From contig JBANSL010000008.1 in NCBI GenBank assembly GCA_037127255.1, positions 39,011,373 through 39,075,372 on the forward strand: a DNA stretch of 64,000 nucleotides. The letters run 5' to 3'. The notes beneath the pieces were generated by a model. It had not been told where the DNA came from, did not search any database, and saw only the letters and a program-made list of their open reading frames with translations. Both the position numbers and the translations under genes were made by a program. The first letter of the stretch is position 1. Every line of letters begins with the position of its first letter. Of this stretch, positions 31,750 through 43,946 are shown piece by piece. This DNA comes from Persicaria tinctoria. Lineage: Eukaryota > Streptophyta > Magnoliopsida > Caryophyllales > Polygonaceae.

Positions 31750-33190
31750 CGATTGAGAAAGATGGAAATATATAAATACATGCAGACCTGGTAGGGGGCA
31801 TCGCTTAATTAGAAGAAGGCCCTTGTGCATATTGCTCGCATCGTCAACTTGCAGCGTGCACTTCCCATCGTCCTCCTTACACTCTTCTAAGCTGATATCC
31901 ATTTGTGTTTTCCTCGTTATGAGATTTCCAGCGCCTTGTGGATATGATTTTATATAAGGGGAAGTGAACCACAATCGGATTTCCAGTAGCGCCTTGAATT
32001 GTCAATTGTGGTTTTAATCAACCCAAAATTTTATAACAAATTGGATTTGGTGATCAAATACTTTTCAAAGTTGACACGGCGCAACATGCCCCTAGGTAGG
32101 GTGAAACTGATTAACTGTTTTTGAAAAAATGAAAGGTTGCAGTTAATTATGTTATAATATTATTATGTGGATGTACAAAGATATACACTTTACATATATA
32201 GAGTTTTACTTCTTTAGATAGATTTATCTTATACTTGGAGCTCAAGGATATGACTCCTATATATTGTATTGGTGGATACTCCACAAGATAGATCAATGGA
32301 ATACAATCTCATATTTTCCTTGTTTTCTTTTCCCTCGTTCATAATATGTTATCAACACGAGATATGCTCATACACATTCGATCAGTTGGAACCACCTGTC
32401 TCTAGCGATTATGGATTATCTCCAATTACAATGGATAGTGGAAGACCGACTCAACCTCCTACTGATCTATCGCCCTGCTACTACTTTATTTTTATTTTAT
32501 TTCTTTTGATTTCCTTCAATTTGAAACGTTGATTCATTGAATCAATCTAGCCCCTACCGTAATATTCTTTTGATCCATATGAAGCATTAATTGAAATCTG
32601 ATTTTTCATGTTGTTCTTCTTTTGGATTGTAAGGTTGGGATCATCGTCGCTCGAAAACGCCCCGCAAAGGTTTGCCCTTTCGATCTCCAATATATCGGAA
32701 TCGAAACAAACAGTTCCGCCACTGATCTGTGATTCCCAAACGAAGAAGAAAGGCCGAAGGTCATCCGCCGCCTCTGCTCGCTCAAGCAGTCGGTCGATCG
32801 CTGGTTGCCGGGTTGAAGCCGTCCACCTTTGCCACTGATCTGAAGTGATCGAGGAAGCAAAGTCCCGACGCCGCCGCTCTCTGCAAATCACAAAGAAGAA
32901 AGGTTTTGTTTTTAAATTTTCATTAATTAATTGATTAGGAAATGGCTTGATGATAGGTGTGTATTGCTTTTGGATTGCTTTGGACTTACATTTGGGCCCT
33001 TGCTTGTATTATCCTGCTGTTCTGCATCTTCAGGTAAGCTCCCTAGGGGGCTTACTTAGATTGGACATTCATGCATGTTATTGCATTTTATGTTAGGTGT
33101 TGCATATGCATAAAAGCATGCCATGTAGTATCCTGTTTAGGTTGCACTAATTGAATGAGCATTTGCTTACTTATTGCGTTTGAAACAGAA
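31750..33190. other. Intergenic DNA with no supported gene
   Basis: The stretch is AT-rich with short open frames on both strands (for example 32547-32891 on the minus strand) that have no recognisable domain. A palindrome TTGATTCATTGAATCAA lies at 32530-32546. The TATATATTG and TATTGGTGGATACTCC phrases near 32255-32285 suggest an LTR-like promoter, but no boundaries could be fixed. Confidence 0.35.
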
Positions 33191-33198
33191 CGGTCGTT

Positions 33199-33946
33199 AT
33201 CTGTGATAGTCCTAGAGTCTTTGCTAGGGTCATAGGGTAGCCCAGCCTCATCGGGTACCCTGAGTCAAGTGGGTTAGGCATGCGTGCCGCCCGATTATGA
33301 TGGAATGCATTCACGAGCTAGCCAGTCTCCGCCCTATCGGAAGGGGGTGGAGGTAGGAGAGGGATATGACACTTGGCATTGTCTTGGGCCCTTTACAGTA
33401 TTTTTACACATTATTATAACCAGGAGCATCCTAGTGTGTTGACTTTCGTACTGTATTAGAGCATCTTTATTAGGTATAGCACATACCATGTGGCCTCAGC
33501 GAGGACTGCCGGTCCCGCATGAGTGGCTCGATCTGACTCCTTTCCCCGTTCTTCTTTTAAAGGTATTTTCTGCAGATTTTGAGTGTTCGATGTCTATATG
33601 ACGGGGTTCTCTTTTGTGAATCGAAGAACTTGACAAATTCTCTAACTCGTTATAAATGGTAATCATCCACTTATGTTTTGGTTTTGACCCGGCTCTGCCG
33701 TGGCGCTTTGTACCTTAATTTTGCTTCCGTCTTGCTTCCGTTTGAAATGAATTTCACGAGTTAGTCCCTAGGACAGGTTAAGGGTATCCAACGACCCTAC
33801 GATACTTTTAGGGTCTGAAATCCCTGTTTATTACTGACCTTAAAAATGAGTTGAAACCTCGACCCGTACCTGGATTGCAAGATCTGAACAAGGGGTTTTA
33901 TCCCTTGAAACGTAACCCGGAAATCATAATTCTGGGCCGTTACACT
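33199..33946 (+). mobile_element. Candidate solo LTR (low confidence)
   Basis: The segment begins TGTGATAGTCCTAGAG and ends GGGCCGTTACA. It has the general composition of the LTRs of plant chromoviruses, which often end in GTTACA. No TSD or internal domain was found, so the boundaries are guesses. Confidence 0.25.
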
Positions 33947-34901
33947 TCATTATCGGCTTCATTCTCTTCTCTTTAGTCTTCAATCTTCATTAGAGATCTA
34001 GTCTATCTCTCCAGTTCGTGACCGTCGTCGCCCTTCGCCGCCGTCCATTGCCAGTTCGTTTCTGCCCTCGCCCTTCGCCACCGCCCTTCGTCGTCCATCA
34101 CCAGTAGGCATCCGATCCCTCTCCCCTCTCTTTTAGTCTATCTCGTCCCGATTTGTACCTTTGTAATGTCGATTTTAGTCTATCTCATCACAATTTCAGA
34201 TCTAGGGTTAGAGAATTTTTTTCAATTTGTTGTTTAAAGTTTTCAGATCTAGGTTTTGATTTTAGGGATTTTCAATTTGTACTTTAGAAAATTAGTAAAC
34301 GACGTGAATGAGTGAGCCTATATCCATTTGGTTTATGGATTTTCAAATGTAAATTGTTTTTCTTCAAAAGGGATGAAATAAGTCAAGGATGAAACGATGA
34401 ATGCAGATGAATGCAGGTAAATTGTTTTTTCAGTTGTTTTTCTTCAAATGTAAATTAGGGTTGTGCAGATTGCAAATTGTTTCTGCCCAGATTGCAAACG
34501 ATGAATGCAGATGAATAAATCAAGGATTTGGTTAATTTTCCATTTAGTCAGATTGCATTTTTTTTTAAATTCAAGTGCAAACGGGGCAGCAGAAAATTAC
34601 GGTCCAAATGGTTTAAACGGTCCGCGGACCGGAAAATCCGGGACCATATATCCTGGTCCCGGTCCGATCCGTGGTCCAAGTTTTAAAAAATTCCGGTCCA
34701 TTGGATCGGACCGGGACCGGAATGTCCGGTCCAGACCGGATGTCCAGCCCTAACTAAAAGTCCAAATTTGGGCCTGGCCCAAAAGTCTGCGATCATCGTG
34801 ATATGAGTCGTGGGGCCTAATAGGCCCAAATGGAACATGATAAGTCTCACCAAGCAAAGTAACGATGATGGAGGTATTGGAACTTTGGGAGTACGGAGAA
34901 G
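33947..34901. other. Upstream region of LFR with a GGTCCG-rich repeat block
   Basis: CT-rich sequence with CGCCCTTCGCC words (34020-34090) is followed by AT-rich DNA. At 34600-34745 words of the GGTCCG/CGGACC type recur many times and end in GATGTCCAGCCCTA, which reads TAGGGCTGGACATC on the minus strand, like a hAT terminus. A possible partner TAGGGTTGTGCAG is at 34457, but the TSD is not convincing. The LFR promoter and 5' UTR should lie in the last 150 bp, after a GGGCCTAATAGGCCCAA palindrome at about 34813-34830. Confidence 0.4.
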
Positions 34902-37478
34902 ATGCAGAAGTCACAGGGAAAGCAAGGAGCAACCGCTGGCGCAACCACCGCTCCAGCCCCGAAGAGAGGCCGCCCCGTCGGCAGCGGCACCAACAGTGCT
35001 GCCGCCGCAGCCGCTGCAGCTGCAGCAGCAGCCGCCGCCTCCGATTCTGCCGCCCCGTCGTCTCTCTTGTCCCCTACTCTCCAAGTTCAGAGCGCCTTCC
35101 ATGGTCAGTTTCACTTTTTCCCCAAACCCTAAACTCCATTTATAGTTCCCTTCGATTTCCTCTCAAATTATGGTTTCGAATCATCGAGTTTTATTTTGCA
35201 TCATTTACATCACGATGCGACGGGAAATGCCGATTGATTGCACAACCCCTTCACTTGGAATTGCAATTCCTTTCGCTGTTGCATTTTTTTTGTTTTTATC
35301 AGTGTTTTTGACATTGCAGTTTGTTAGCTTGCCCTGTGAATGTCTAGTTCAGGTGGATTTTGTCAACGCTTGCTTAGCTGGATTTATATATATATAAAAA
35401 AAAAGAGGCAGCTTTTTTGTTTTCAATTCTGAAATTTGAGATTGTCATCTCTATGTAGGCACTCGGGGGTTTAAAGTTGTTGATCTGGATATGCTTCATT
35501 ATCGAAACTTGTTTGTCTTTCTGATTTCTGTCATGAATTTTAATTGTCTGCTGCTGTTTCACAGGCCAGAATCACAAGAGGATAGTCTTGGCTCTTCAAA
35601 GTGGCTTAAAAAGTGAGATAACATGGGCACTAAATACACTTACAGTTCTTTCTTTCAAAGAGAAAGATGACATGCGCAAGGATACTACTCCTCTAGCCAG
35701 GATACCCGGGTTGCTTGATGCTGTTCTTCAAGTTGTATGTGCCACTTATTGCAGGAACTATCACTATCATGTTTAAAATGGCTGCTAATGTCCTCTTTAT
35801 TTCTACTTAAGACTAATAATGTAGCTTTTGTACAGATTGATGATTGGCGTGATATATCTGTTCCAAAGGCCCTTATAAAGCGTCGAAGGATAAGGACTTT
35901 AGGAGTTAATGGTGCTGTAACAGGTTTTGGGAAAGAGTACAAGGCATTAGGCTCTAGTGGCAATCACCAGACAAAGTAAATAAATCCCTAAATGTTTCGT
36001 GGAGATATTTGATATTTCTAATCTGCTTATGAAATATCCATTGTGGAAATTTGACTTCTCCAAGTACGACTGATGTCGTGATATTCTTTTTTATAGATTC
36101 ATACACGGAATAACCTTTTTTTTTGTCCCATCTTTTGCTTCTGTAGTGTTGGATCCAGTTCATCTGCGCTGGATGCATCAGCCGCAAAAGCTATTGCTAA
36201 GTGCCCATCTACAGACTGGTGGTTTGAGGAAGATGGTCTCTTTAATCGTGATGAAGAAGGACATGCAGAAAGACAGCTATGTGCTGTTGCTGCATCTAAT
36301 ATTATCAGGAACTTCTCTTTCATGCCTGAGAATGATGTTATAATGGCCCAGCATAGACATTGTCTGGAAACGGTGTTTCAGTGCATAGAAGATCATCACA
36401 TAGGTAGAAGTTAATAAAATATTTTAGATTGCTGAGAAAGTGATGCATATATTGATGAATGATCTGATTATTCTTTATTTTGAACAGAGGACGAGGAGCT
36501 TGTCACTAATGCCCTTGAGACCATAGCAAATCTGGGACCATTGCTTGATTTACGGATTTTTAGCTCCTCAAAGCCTTCATATATCAACATAAAGTAAGTC
36601 CATTTGATTATAGTTCCACTTAATTTGATTCCTTGTATAACATTATGTTATGGATGTTTCTTTTCATTAATTAGGGAAAAGAATGCCGTTCAAGCCATAA
36701 TGGGGATGCTAGACTCTCCAGTAAGGGCATGGCATTGTGCAGGGGCCGAATTGCTTGGGCGTCTAATAATAAATCCTGACAATGAGCCTTTTTTGCTTCC
36801 TTTTGTCCCGCAGGTGGTTTGCAATCTTTAACCTGTAATAAATTGGATATGAAATTTGACATTTTTCAATTTGGATTCTATAACATTTGAATGTGCACTT
36901 GCTCTAACTGCAGATTTATAACCGCCTAGTTGATCTCTTGAGCTCACCAACTGCTGACGCCCAAGCAGCAGCTGTGGCTGCACTGTATAACCTTGCAGAA
37001 GTTAATATGGACAGCAGGGCAAAGCTCGCAAGTGACCGATGGTAAATTTTCCTTCAAAAGTTGGGTTAGTTTTTGGTAGTGTATTTATTCGTCACTCGTA
37101 AATGCTCTGTAAATTGTTGATTGTGTTCAATAATTTACGATGGAAGTTTAAATCTGTAGAATTAGTTTGACGAAACCCCTTTTGTGAGTGTGACTAGACT
37201 TGCACCATTTTTTTGTATTCAGGGCCATAGACAGACTGTTGAAGATAATCAAGACACCACATCCTGTGCCAGAAATTTGTCGGAAGGCTGCTATGATCTT
37301 GGAAAGCCTTGTATCAGAACCACAAAACCGAACCCTGATTCTGGCCTTTGAGAATGCCTTTGCAGAGTTGCTATTTTCAGATAATAAGCAGTCTGAATCC
37401 TTTGCTAGGATATTATGTGAATTAACATCTCGACCAAGCAACCGGATTGGAGCAGCTCGCGGTATCTGGGGTTTGTAG
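34902..37478 (+). CDS. LFR: LFR-like armadillo-repeat protein, SWI/SNF chromatin-remodelling subunit
   Basis: Eight exons join into one 466-codon frame (465 residues): 34902-35103, 35565-35734, 35836-35975, 36147-36403, 36488-36593, 36675-36813, 36914-37041 and 37223-37478. All introns are GT-AG. The protein has a KRGRPVGSG AT-hook-like motif at residues 21-29 and a run of 14 alanines at 33-46. An armadillo/HEAT-type helical body carries conserved LFR blocks (LALQSGLKSEITWALNTLT, WWFEEDGLFN, SNIIRNFSFMPEN, AQHRHCLETVFQCI, AELLGRLIINPDNEPF, KTPHPVPEICRKAAMILE) and ends ARGIWGL. Known from the family: Arabidopsis LFR (leaf and flower related) is a nuclear SWI/SNF-associated protein needed for leaf and flower development. 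Length and exon order fit a functional copy. The start was chosen because MQK opens the family and the exon-1 donor keeps frame. Confidence 0.93.
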
Positions 37479-38528
37479 GTAAATCCAACCTATCTTTTGA
37501 AAAGCCAGAAGCTGATTGTCTCCCGTCCAGTATTGCAGACAGACTGAACCTTTCTCTATTTTGTATAATTTTAGTCAATGATGATGGCATCGTTTTATGT
37601 TGAAAATGGTTGTGAAAAAAGAAGAAAAAAAATGCTTGTATGAACGTGAGCCTGTGATAATAAATTATTCTTTCCTAGAACTCGCATCCATAAAGTATAT
37701 CTTTGGTGTTTTGATTTTTTTGTAAGATCTGCAGTTGATAGTGATGTTTGCAGCTACTGCCACAGGCCCACAAGTATGTGGTGAACCACAAGTTTCACAC
37801 CCCTGCTATTACTGATTTTAGGGGCCACCGTCTCAAGGAGAGACAGCACTTGTTGGTAGTTGGCAGGTAAGAAATTCAATACCCAAGTTTAGGTTATCAA
37901 CCTTATTATGATAGAAAACTAGGAGTATTACTTGCACTCCACCTTCTACTTGCATTACAAGGTTTCGCATTCGCATTGATGAAATTTACCCTAATCTGCG
38001 CAACACACTGTTGCTGTTTACTCTTCATCTATCTTTGATTGCTGATGGCTTTATTTATACCTTGATCCATTTGTGAGTTCTATGGTATTAAAAACGAGTG
38101 TGTTGACAAATGGTTTCGTGTACGTTAGGCTTTTCCACTTTTGGTTATTGAAAGCTATAGGCAAACTGTTGGGAGTGAACGTATTATTAGGTAGCCTACA
38201 TCAATTATCAACTCATTTTCAAAGCTTTGCAGCCTAATTGCAGGTAGTGTTCATTTGACGCAATGTGCTTGTTTACAAGATACTTGTAATCAATAAGAAT
38301 GTTCGCAACAAACGAACCCTTACATTAATCTTTGTATACAAGAACTATTGCAAGCCTAATTCTGGATTTGAATAAATAACTTTGTGTCTTCACTGTTAAA
38401 CATGAAAGAAGACCCTTTAAAAATGTTACATACAGGCAAGAAGACTGATTGATGTACGTATTTTTCAATCTAAAATGAATCACATTTTTAACTATGAAAT
38501 CGTAGAAATAGCAAGCATTCAACACCAT
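37479..38528 (+). other. 3' region of LFR, probably with an intron in the 3' UTR
   Basis: The stop codon TAG is followed directly by GTAAATCC, a good donor. TTTGCAG at about 37747-37753 is a good acceptor, so the 3' UTR is probably spliced (intron about 37479-37753, inferred). The sequence to 38300 is AT-rich with polyadenylation-like ATTGCAGG and AATAAG words. No other gene is seen before the KCS pseudogene. Confidence 0.45.
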
Positions 38529-40275
38529 TCAGGAACCGATAGGGGAGATCTTAGGCACATGGACAGGGAAGTCGTGAATCTCATCCATCCAAGGACTCGT
38601 TTCCTTGGCGGGATTGATCGTCTTCAACGCACGCCACACTGCACTATTGCACTTGAAACCTGACCCAAATGCGATCTGCCATGTCCTATCCCCTCTCCTG
38701 ATGCGCCCCTTGGCCTGGGAATAAGCTAGTTCATACCACAGAGAGTTGCTAGAGGTGTTTCCGAACCTGTAAAGCGTCATCCTAGACGGTTTCATATGGA
38801 AGTCAGTAAGCTCAAGGTTCTTCTCCATCTCGTCGAGCACTGCCCTCCCACCTGCATGGATGCAGAAATGCTCGAATGCCAGCTTGAAGTCTGGGATGTA
38901 TGGCTTGATCTTCATATGGAATACTTTCTTAGCGATCAGTGTGACGAAGAATAGCAGTTGTTCCAACATGGGGAGGACTAGGGGGCCAAGAGTTGTGATG
39001 TTGGCCTTAAAGGCTTAGCCTGCCACAGCCATGAGGTCTTGGAGAGGGAAACTCCTACCTTCCCGATGTTGTCCTCCCTCTGGAAGACGCAACCGTAGCT
39101 TCTATCGCCTCCGCCTTTGTGGGTTCTCACTGTGTGGACCAATTGGTACTTGGAACGCCTCCGGTCAGAAGGCCTGCTTGAGAGGAGGATGGCTGCTCCG
39201 CCCATACGAAAGAGGCAGTTCGACAGGAGCATAGATCTATCATTGCCCCAATACCAGTTTAGAGTGATGTTCTCCGTGCTTACCACGAGCGCATACGAAT
39301 TCGGATGTGCCTATAAGACCAAACAAACAATTCTGTTGGCTTTTTGCTTAGAAAATTTGCTTGCATTAATACACTTGGAAACGAAAACGAACCTAGAGGA
39401 GGTCTTTGGCGAGATCAATGGAAATGAGGCTGGCGCTACAACCCATCCCACCGAGATTGAAGCTCAAGACATTTCCCCTAAGCTTATAGTGGTTGACGAT
39501 CATGGCAGAAAGAGACGGGGTTGGGTTGAACAAGCCGCAATTGACAATCAATATTCCGATGTCTTTGGCCTTGACATCGGTCTTGCTAAGCAGCTCGTCG
39601 ATGGCACCGAACATGACCATCTCAGCTTCCTTGCGGGCCTCCACCATACACGTGTTAGGAGGCTTCTGGATGAGTGCTTCAGGGAAGTATGTGTCCTCTC
39701 CCAACCCTGATCTCTCTATTATCTTCCTTTGGAAATCTGTGTTCTCTTGCCTAATTATCCCTGCACGTTTGGCTGTTTGACAACGGTTAATGAAGCAAAT
39801 TTAAAATAGACCCCTTCTTCCAAATTTCTCTGAAATGTAAAAAACAAAATAAATATTCTTCAAATTATTTTTACTCAAACTTGACAAGTTTTCATTAGAG
39901 TCTAGAAATTACCGGAACAGGCAGTTCTATCCATGAAGACCTCTCTAGGGGTCTTCCTAGCAGGGTGAGGCTTGTAACAGGCGAAATTCACCAAATAGAC
40001 CCCCTCGGCCTACTCATGTAGTAAACCGTCGAAAGGGAAATGATGAGGGCGGAGCCGACCAAAACCGCAACGACGTTGAACTTGAGAAGCTCCCATAGCC
40101 GGTCGAAATCGCCACAGTCGAGGTGGGCCGGGGCGAACACTAGGAGAGGGAAGATCAGGCCAAGGTAAAGGCCATTGGAAATCAAGTAGAGGTAGCCTAA
40201 CTTCACATACTTGAGCCTCATGGAGAGCTTGAAATTGGGAAGCTTGTTGTTGTTATTGTTATGGTGATCCGCCAT
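38529..40275 (-). pseudogene. 3-ketoacyl-CoA synthase (KCS) pseudogene
   Basis: KCS is the condensing enzyme of the ER fatty-acid elongase that makes very-long-chain acyl-CoAs for wax and sphingolipids. Three exons can be read: 40275-39913, 39760-39393 and 39310-38529, with GT-AG introns. Exon 1 has the N-terminal LKYVKLGYLYLISNGLYLG and two membrane helices. Exon 2 has [19 protein letters not shown] and the catalytic-Cys block [18 protein letters not shown]. Exon 3 has [14 protein letters not shown], the His block [13 protein letters not shown] and the Asn block [12 protein letters not shown], ending near VPKIS. Breaks: one G missing in the G5 run at 40000-40004, a TAG at the end of exon 2 (39395-39393), a 1-base loss near 39042 and a TAA at about 39015. 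Four lesions make it non-functional, though one lies in a homopolymer. Confidence 0.9.
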
Positions 40276-40450
40276 TGATGGAGATGAGGAGGAAATGGAA
40301 AGGGTTTGGATGGAGAATAGGGAGGGGAGTTGTGATTAAATATGGCGGGGTAAGGAGGAGGATGCAACTACCCCAACGAACTTTAAATGAGGGGGTTGGA
40401 TTTGGACACCTGTTTTTCTTGTTGGCTGTTGCCGGTTATTTTGATTTTTT
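40276..40450 (-). promoter_or_regulatory. Remaining 5' flank of the KCS pseudogene, cut by the MULE insertion
   Basis: Only about 165 bp of original upstream DNA remain before the 10-bp target duplication of the MULE at 40441-40450. The rest of the ancestral promoter would resume at 60332, some 20 kb away. No clear TATA box is visible in the retained piece. Confidence 0.5.
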
Positions 40451-40717
40451 GGGCAAATTACAGAAAACCACCCACCAAATAACCTACTTTTCACTTAACC
40501 ATCCACTATAATTTAAATTACATAAAACCACCCATTAAAGGCTTATGGTTAACAATTCACCACCCATCTCAAGATTTCGTTAAAATTACGAGTTCGCTAT
40601 ATACACCCCACATCATGCACTTCATTTTCGACAAAAGGGATTAATTAATTTTTTTTAAACGCTAATTAGTAAGAAGGCTTGCACGTCGTTTTTTACGTGC
40701 ATTTTTAACGTTGGATT

Positions 40718-41384
40718 TCAAGGAATTGGTGTCCTTTAATTAGTGTGTAAAATACTAATGATAAAATAGGATTAAAATGGAGATTTATAATCTGAATATT
40801 TTAGGTAATTATAGTGCTTTGCTAGAAGCCAACTATAATTTATAGATTAAATTATATTTAATCTATTGCTATTTTATTCGGGTCCTATAAGGTCACACAC
40901 AAAGAGTATTAGAAATTGGATAATTGATTAATGATAATAATAAGTTATTATTGTTGATATAATTTGTGGATAGAAGATAAAAGATAAAGGTGACCTATTA
41001 GGAATAAGTTGACCTAGTTTCTACAATATATAAGGAGACTTATTAAGATAAGTCTTAACTTTTGATCGGCATTGTACGTGTCTCCAAAATTTCTCCCACC
41101 ACAAATTGCTAGCCTCCCTAACCCATAGGGTGTGAGTTGCAATCCTTCGATCATTCGTTCTAGCAAACGGAAACAAGGAGATCCAATCCCGTGCTCGTGT
41201 GGACCAAGTAGAGGGGTCGCGCTTGAGGCTCTTTTCTCCAAAGGTGATTTCGAATCAAGGTTCCGCACAAGAAAGGTACGACTTTTCCCCTCTATATTGT
41301 TCATATCAATTCATGCATGAGATCCCGAATTATATGTTAGAAAATAGTTTTCTACCCTTCCGCTGCGCATTTAATTTTCCTACA
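40718..41384 (+). repeat. 5' LTR of the copia element
   Basis: It starts (T)CAAGGAATTGGTGTCC, where the other copy has TGAAGG, and ends TTAATTTTCCTACA. By eye it differs from the 3' LTR by about 15 substitutions and one 1-bp indel. A TATATAAGG box is at about 41026-41034. Confidence 0.88.
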
Positions 41385-41385
41385 G

Positions 41386-41398
41386 TGGCATCAGAGCC
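41386..41398 (+). other. Primer binding site, tRNA-iMet type (copia element)
   Basis: TGGCATCAGAGCC lies one base after the 5' LTR. It matches the initiator tRNA-Met PBS common in copia elements with one mismatch. Confidence 0.8.
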
Positions 41399-43223
41399 TC
41401 TTGCATAAGTTGATATGATCAATTGATTTTTTTTTGTTAGTTTTGATTCAATTCAGCAATATATTTGATATATGGAATAATTGTATGATTAAAATTATGA
41501 TTTTGATGTATTATGTACATAAAATTGATACGATTGGAATATGATTCCGATCTAAGCCGCGAACCGATGTCTAATTAATTAGGAATCACCGCAAATTTGA
41601 TTAAGTGAAACAAGTTCACTCGACTCGATGGACGTGACTAATTAATTAGTTGATCGCTGCAGTGCGTGACTAACGTAAGGCATCAAAACCTCATTTGTTT
41701 TGCTTTCGGAAGAATGATGAAATACGGGCATCGATTTTATTTTTAATTTCGAAAAACAAAAGGTTGTTTTTATGATGTTCTTCAATCAATTTGTATAATT
41801 TATGTGAGAGATATGATTTCTTGTATAAATTATGAAATATTTGATTTCGTATAAGTTGATTTGAATTTAGGAACTTAGGAATTCCATAATTTTGATGCAT
41901 AAAGTTGATAGATTTTGTGTGAATTTGATTCATATATTAATTTGTCAAAAAAAATTTTAAGTTTTATGAAAACCTATCGTCTTAATTCTACAATTGGCAA
42001 AAGATTTTGTAACGGTTACAAAAATTTGGGTGGGAGTTGATGGAGCGGCAATTAGGGTTATGAAAGGTATACTAGGGTTTTAGTGTAAGATCCTAAATTA
42101 CCTTAATTAGATATAATAGATATCTTATCCCTAATAAAAAAAATTCTATCCAATTATACAAGGTAATAGTTACCATAAATTTATTCCATATATATAATTG
42201 CTAATTTTGAATTAAATATCAAGAATATTAAACTAGTTATTTTATTAGATAATTTAATTGATTTGAGTTAAATAGTTTATTAATATGATCAATATTCTAT
42301 TTTTATTTATATTAATTTGATTAATATTTTGATATTATATTAATTGTGATTAATATTTATTTAATATTTGATATTATTGCATGCGGTGACTAGTATGGCC
42401 CAAGTAGCATATAAATACGATCTGCGTATCGTTATGTATTTTTTGTGCACGATCTGGGTATCGTTATGTATTTTTGTAATTTAATTTTTGAAAGTAAATT
42501 TATTTATACATTGTACAAAAGAAGATGTCACAAGATTCAAGGATGGAGATCCAAAAGGCAATTCTAGGATGGAGATCCAAAAGGAGAATCAAGGATGAGG
42601 ATCCAAGAAGCTAGAAGAACCTTGAAGATTTATCTTTTTGGTTTTCTTTTCATTAGAGGCCATACTAGGATCACAATTTATTTTTATGCATGTGTTTGGT
42701 TTATGCTTGCATGTTTGATTATGTTGTTTGTTCACTTGATAATTAAACTTGCATGAAAAACCTAGTTCCCTTAAAAGAAAATTGAGAGTATGCCTTTCCA
42801 ATTCATAACCTATGAGGCCCTTGGAATTTGATGGATAGGTTTTGCCAAAGCAAGGTGTCCATGCTTTGACCTTGGGATAGTACGGGTAAATCTATATAAG
42901 GGATTTATAGCCTTGAATTGGTTCTACTCAACAAAAAAGACCAAAAGACAAAGTTTTGGATTTTGAGGCATGAGATAGATTTACATAAGATGTGATCTAT
43001 CAACCAAGAGTTATAAATGTTATAACTAGTAAAAGTTACTTACCTTGTCACATAAGAGTTAGGGTAGTGCCAAAGCACGTTAATGTCTTATCTGTAATAG
43101 GATCTTGGAATCATTTTATTCAAATGGAAATTTATTTTATGGATAAAATGGCATTAGCTTATTTACATTTAAAGCATGTTTAAATTTTAAGTTTTTGCAT
43201 GACAAACATGATTCATATTTTGC
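41399..43223 (+). other. Long AT-rich leader of the copia element
   Basis: About 1.8 kb of AT-rich sequence lies between PBS and gag, without a recognisable frame. It includes a CGATCTGCGTATCGTTATG phrase repeated as CGATCTGGGTATCGTTATG (42419 and 42451) and a duplicated AAGGATGGAGATCCAAAAG phrase (42540-42605). Confidence 0.5.
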
Positions 43224-43946
43224 ATGTTCTATGTTGTAGATATCATGAACAGAAACGATAACCCAACCATCATCAATTTGCGTTCAATTCTTGAGAAGAA
43301 TAAGTTAAACGGCAATAATTTCCTCGATTGGGAAAGAAATCTGAGAATTGTTCTCAGGTCTGAAGAAAAAGAGAGTGTACTTGACACCCCAATCCCACAA
43401 TTGACTGATACCTCTACTCAAGCTGAGAAGGATCAGGAAAAACAAATAAGAAATAAGTCAGTGATTCTCACATGTCTTATGCTGGCTTCTATGGAGTCGA
43501 GCCTTCAAAAGAGGTTCGAAAAGATGGATGCTTGCACCATCATTCGCACCTTGAAAGTTATGTTTCAAGAACAAGCGAGGATGGAGAGGTATGAGACTTA
43601 TAAGACAATACTTGATTGCAAACTTGAGAAAGGCAAGCCAGTTGGTCCTCATGTCTTTGAAATTATTGGTCATTTTGAAAACATGGAGAGACTTGGCCAC
43701 CCCTATAGTCAAGAGTTGGCTACAGACATCATACTTCATTCTCTGCATGATGGATTTACTCAGTTCAAGCTAAACTTCAATATGAACGGAGTTGTAAAAA
43801 CGCTTGAAAAGTTGCATGGGATGCTTAAGACCGCTGAGCAAAATCTAACTATGGGCAACAAGAAGGTGATCTTGATGGTCCAAAAGGGAAAAGGGTTAAA
43901 AAAGGGGGGCATCTGGACAGCAGAAGAACACAAAATGGAAGGGTAA
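43224..43946 (+). pseudogene. gag: Copia gag (UBN2-type), frameshifted at the C-terminus
   Basis: The likely start is MNRNDNPTIINLRSILEKN at 43245. The frame contains LNGNNFLDWERNLRIVLRS, LQKRFEKMDACTIIRTL, YETYKTILDCKLEKGKPVG and LATDIILHSLHDGFTQFKL, the usual copia capsid blocks. It shifts in an A/G run near 43898-43910 (KKGGIW), so the zinc-knuckle part downstream is out of frame. Further decayed protease and pre-integrase sequence reaches 44532, where the gypsy element interrupts. Confidence 0.8.

Noticed and set aside
33199..33946. Firm call of a Tekay-type solo LTR
   Set aside because: The ends look right, but no target duplication or second copy is present, so it is listed only as a low-confidence candidate.
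40275..40511. 78-residue + strand frame overlapping the KCS start
   Set aside because: It runs from the KCS 5' region into the MULE terminus and is not protein-like.
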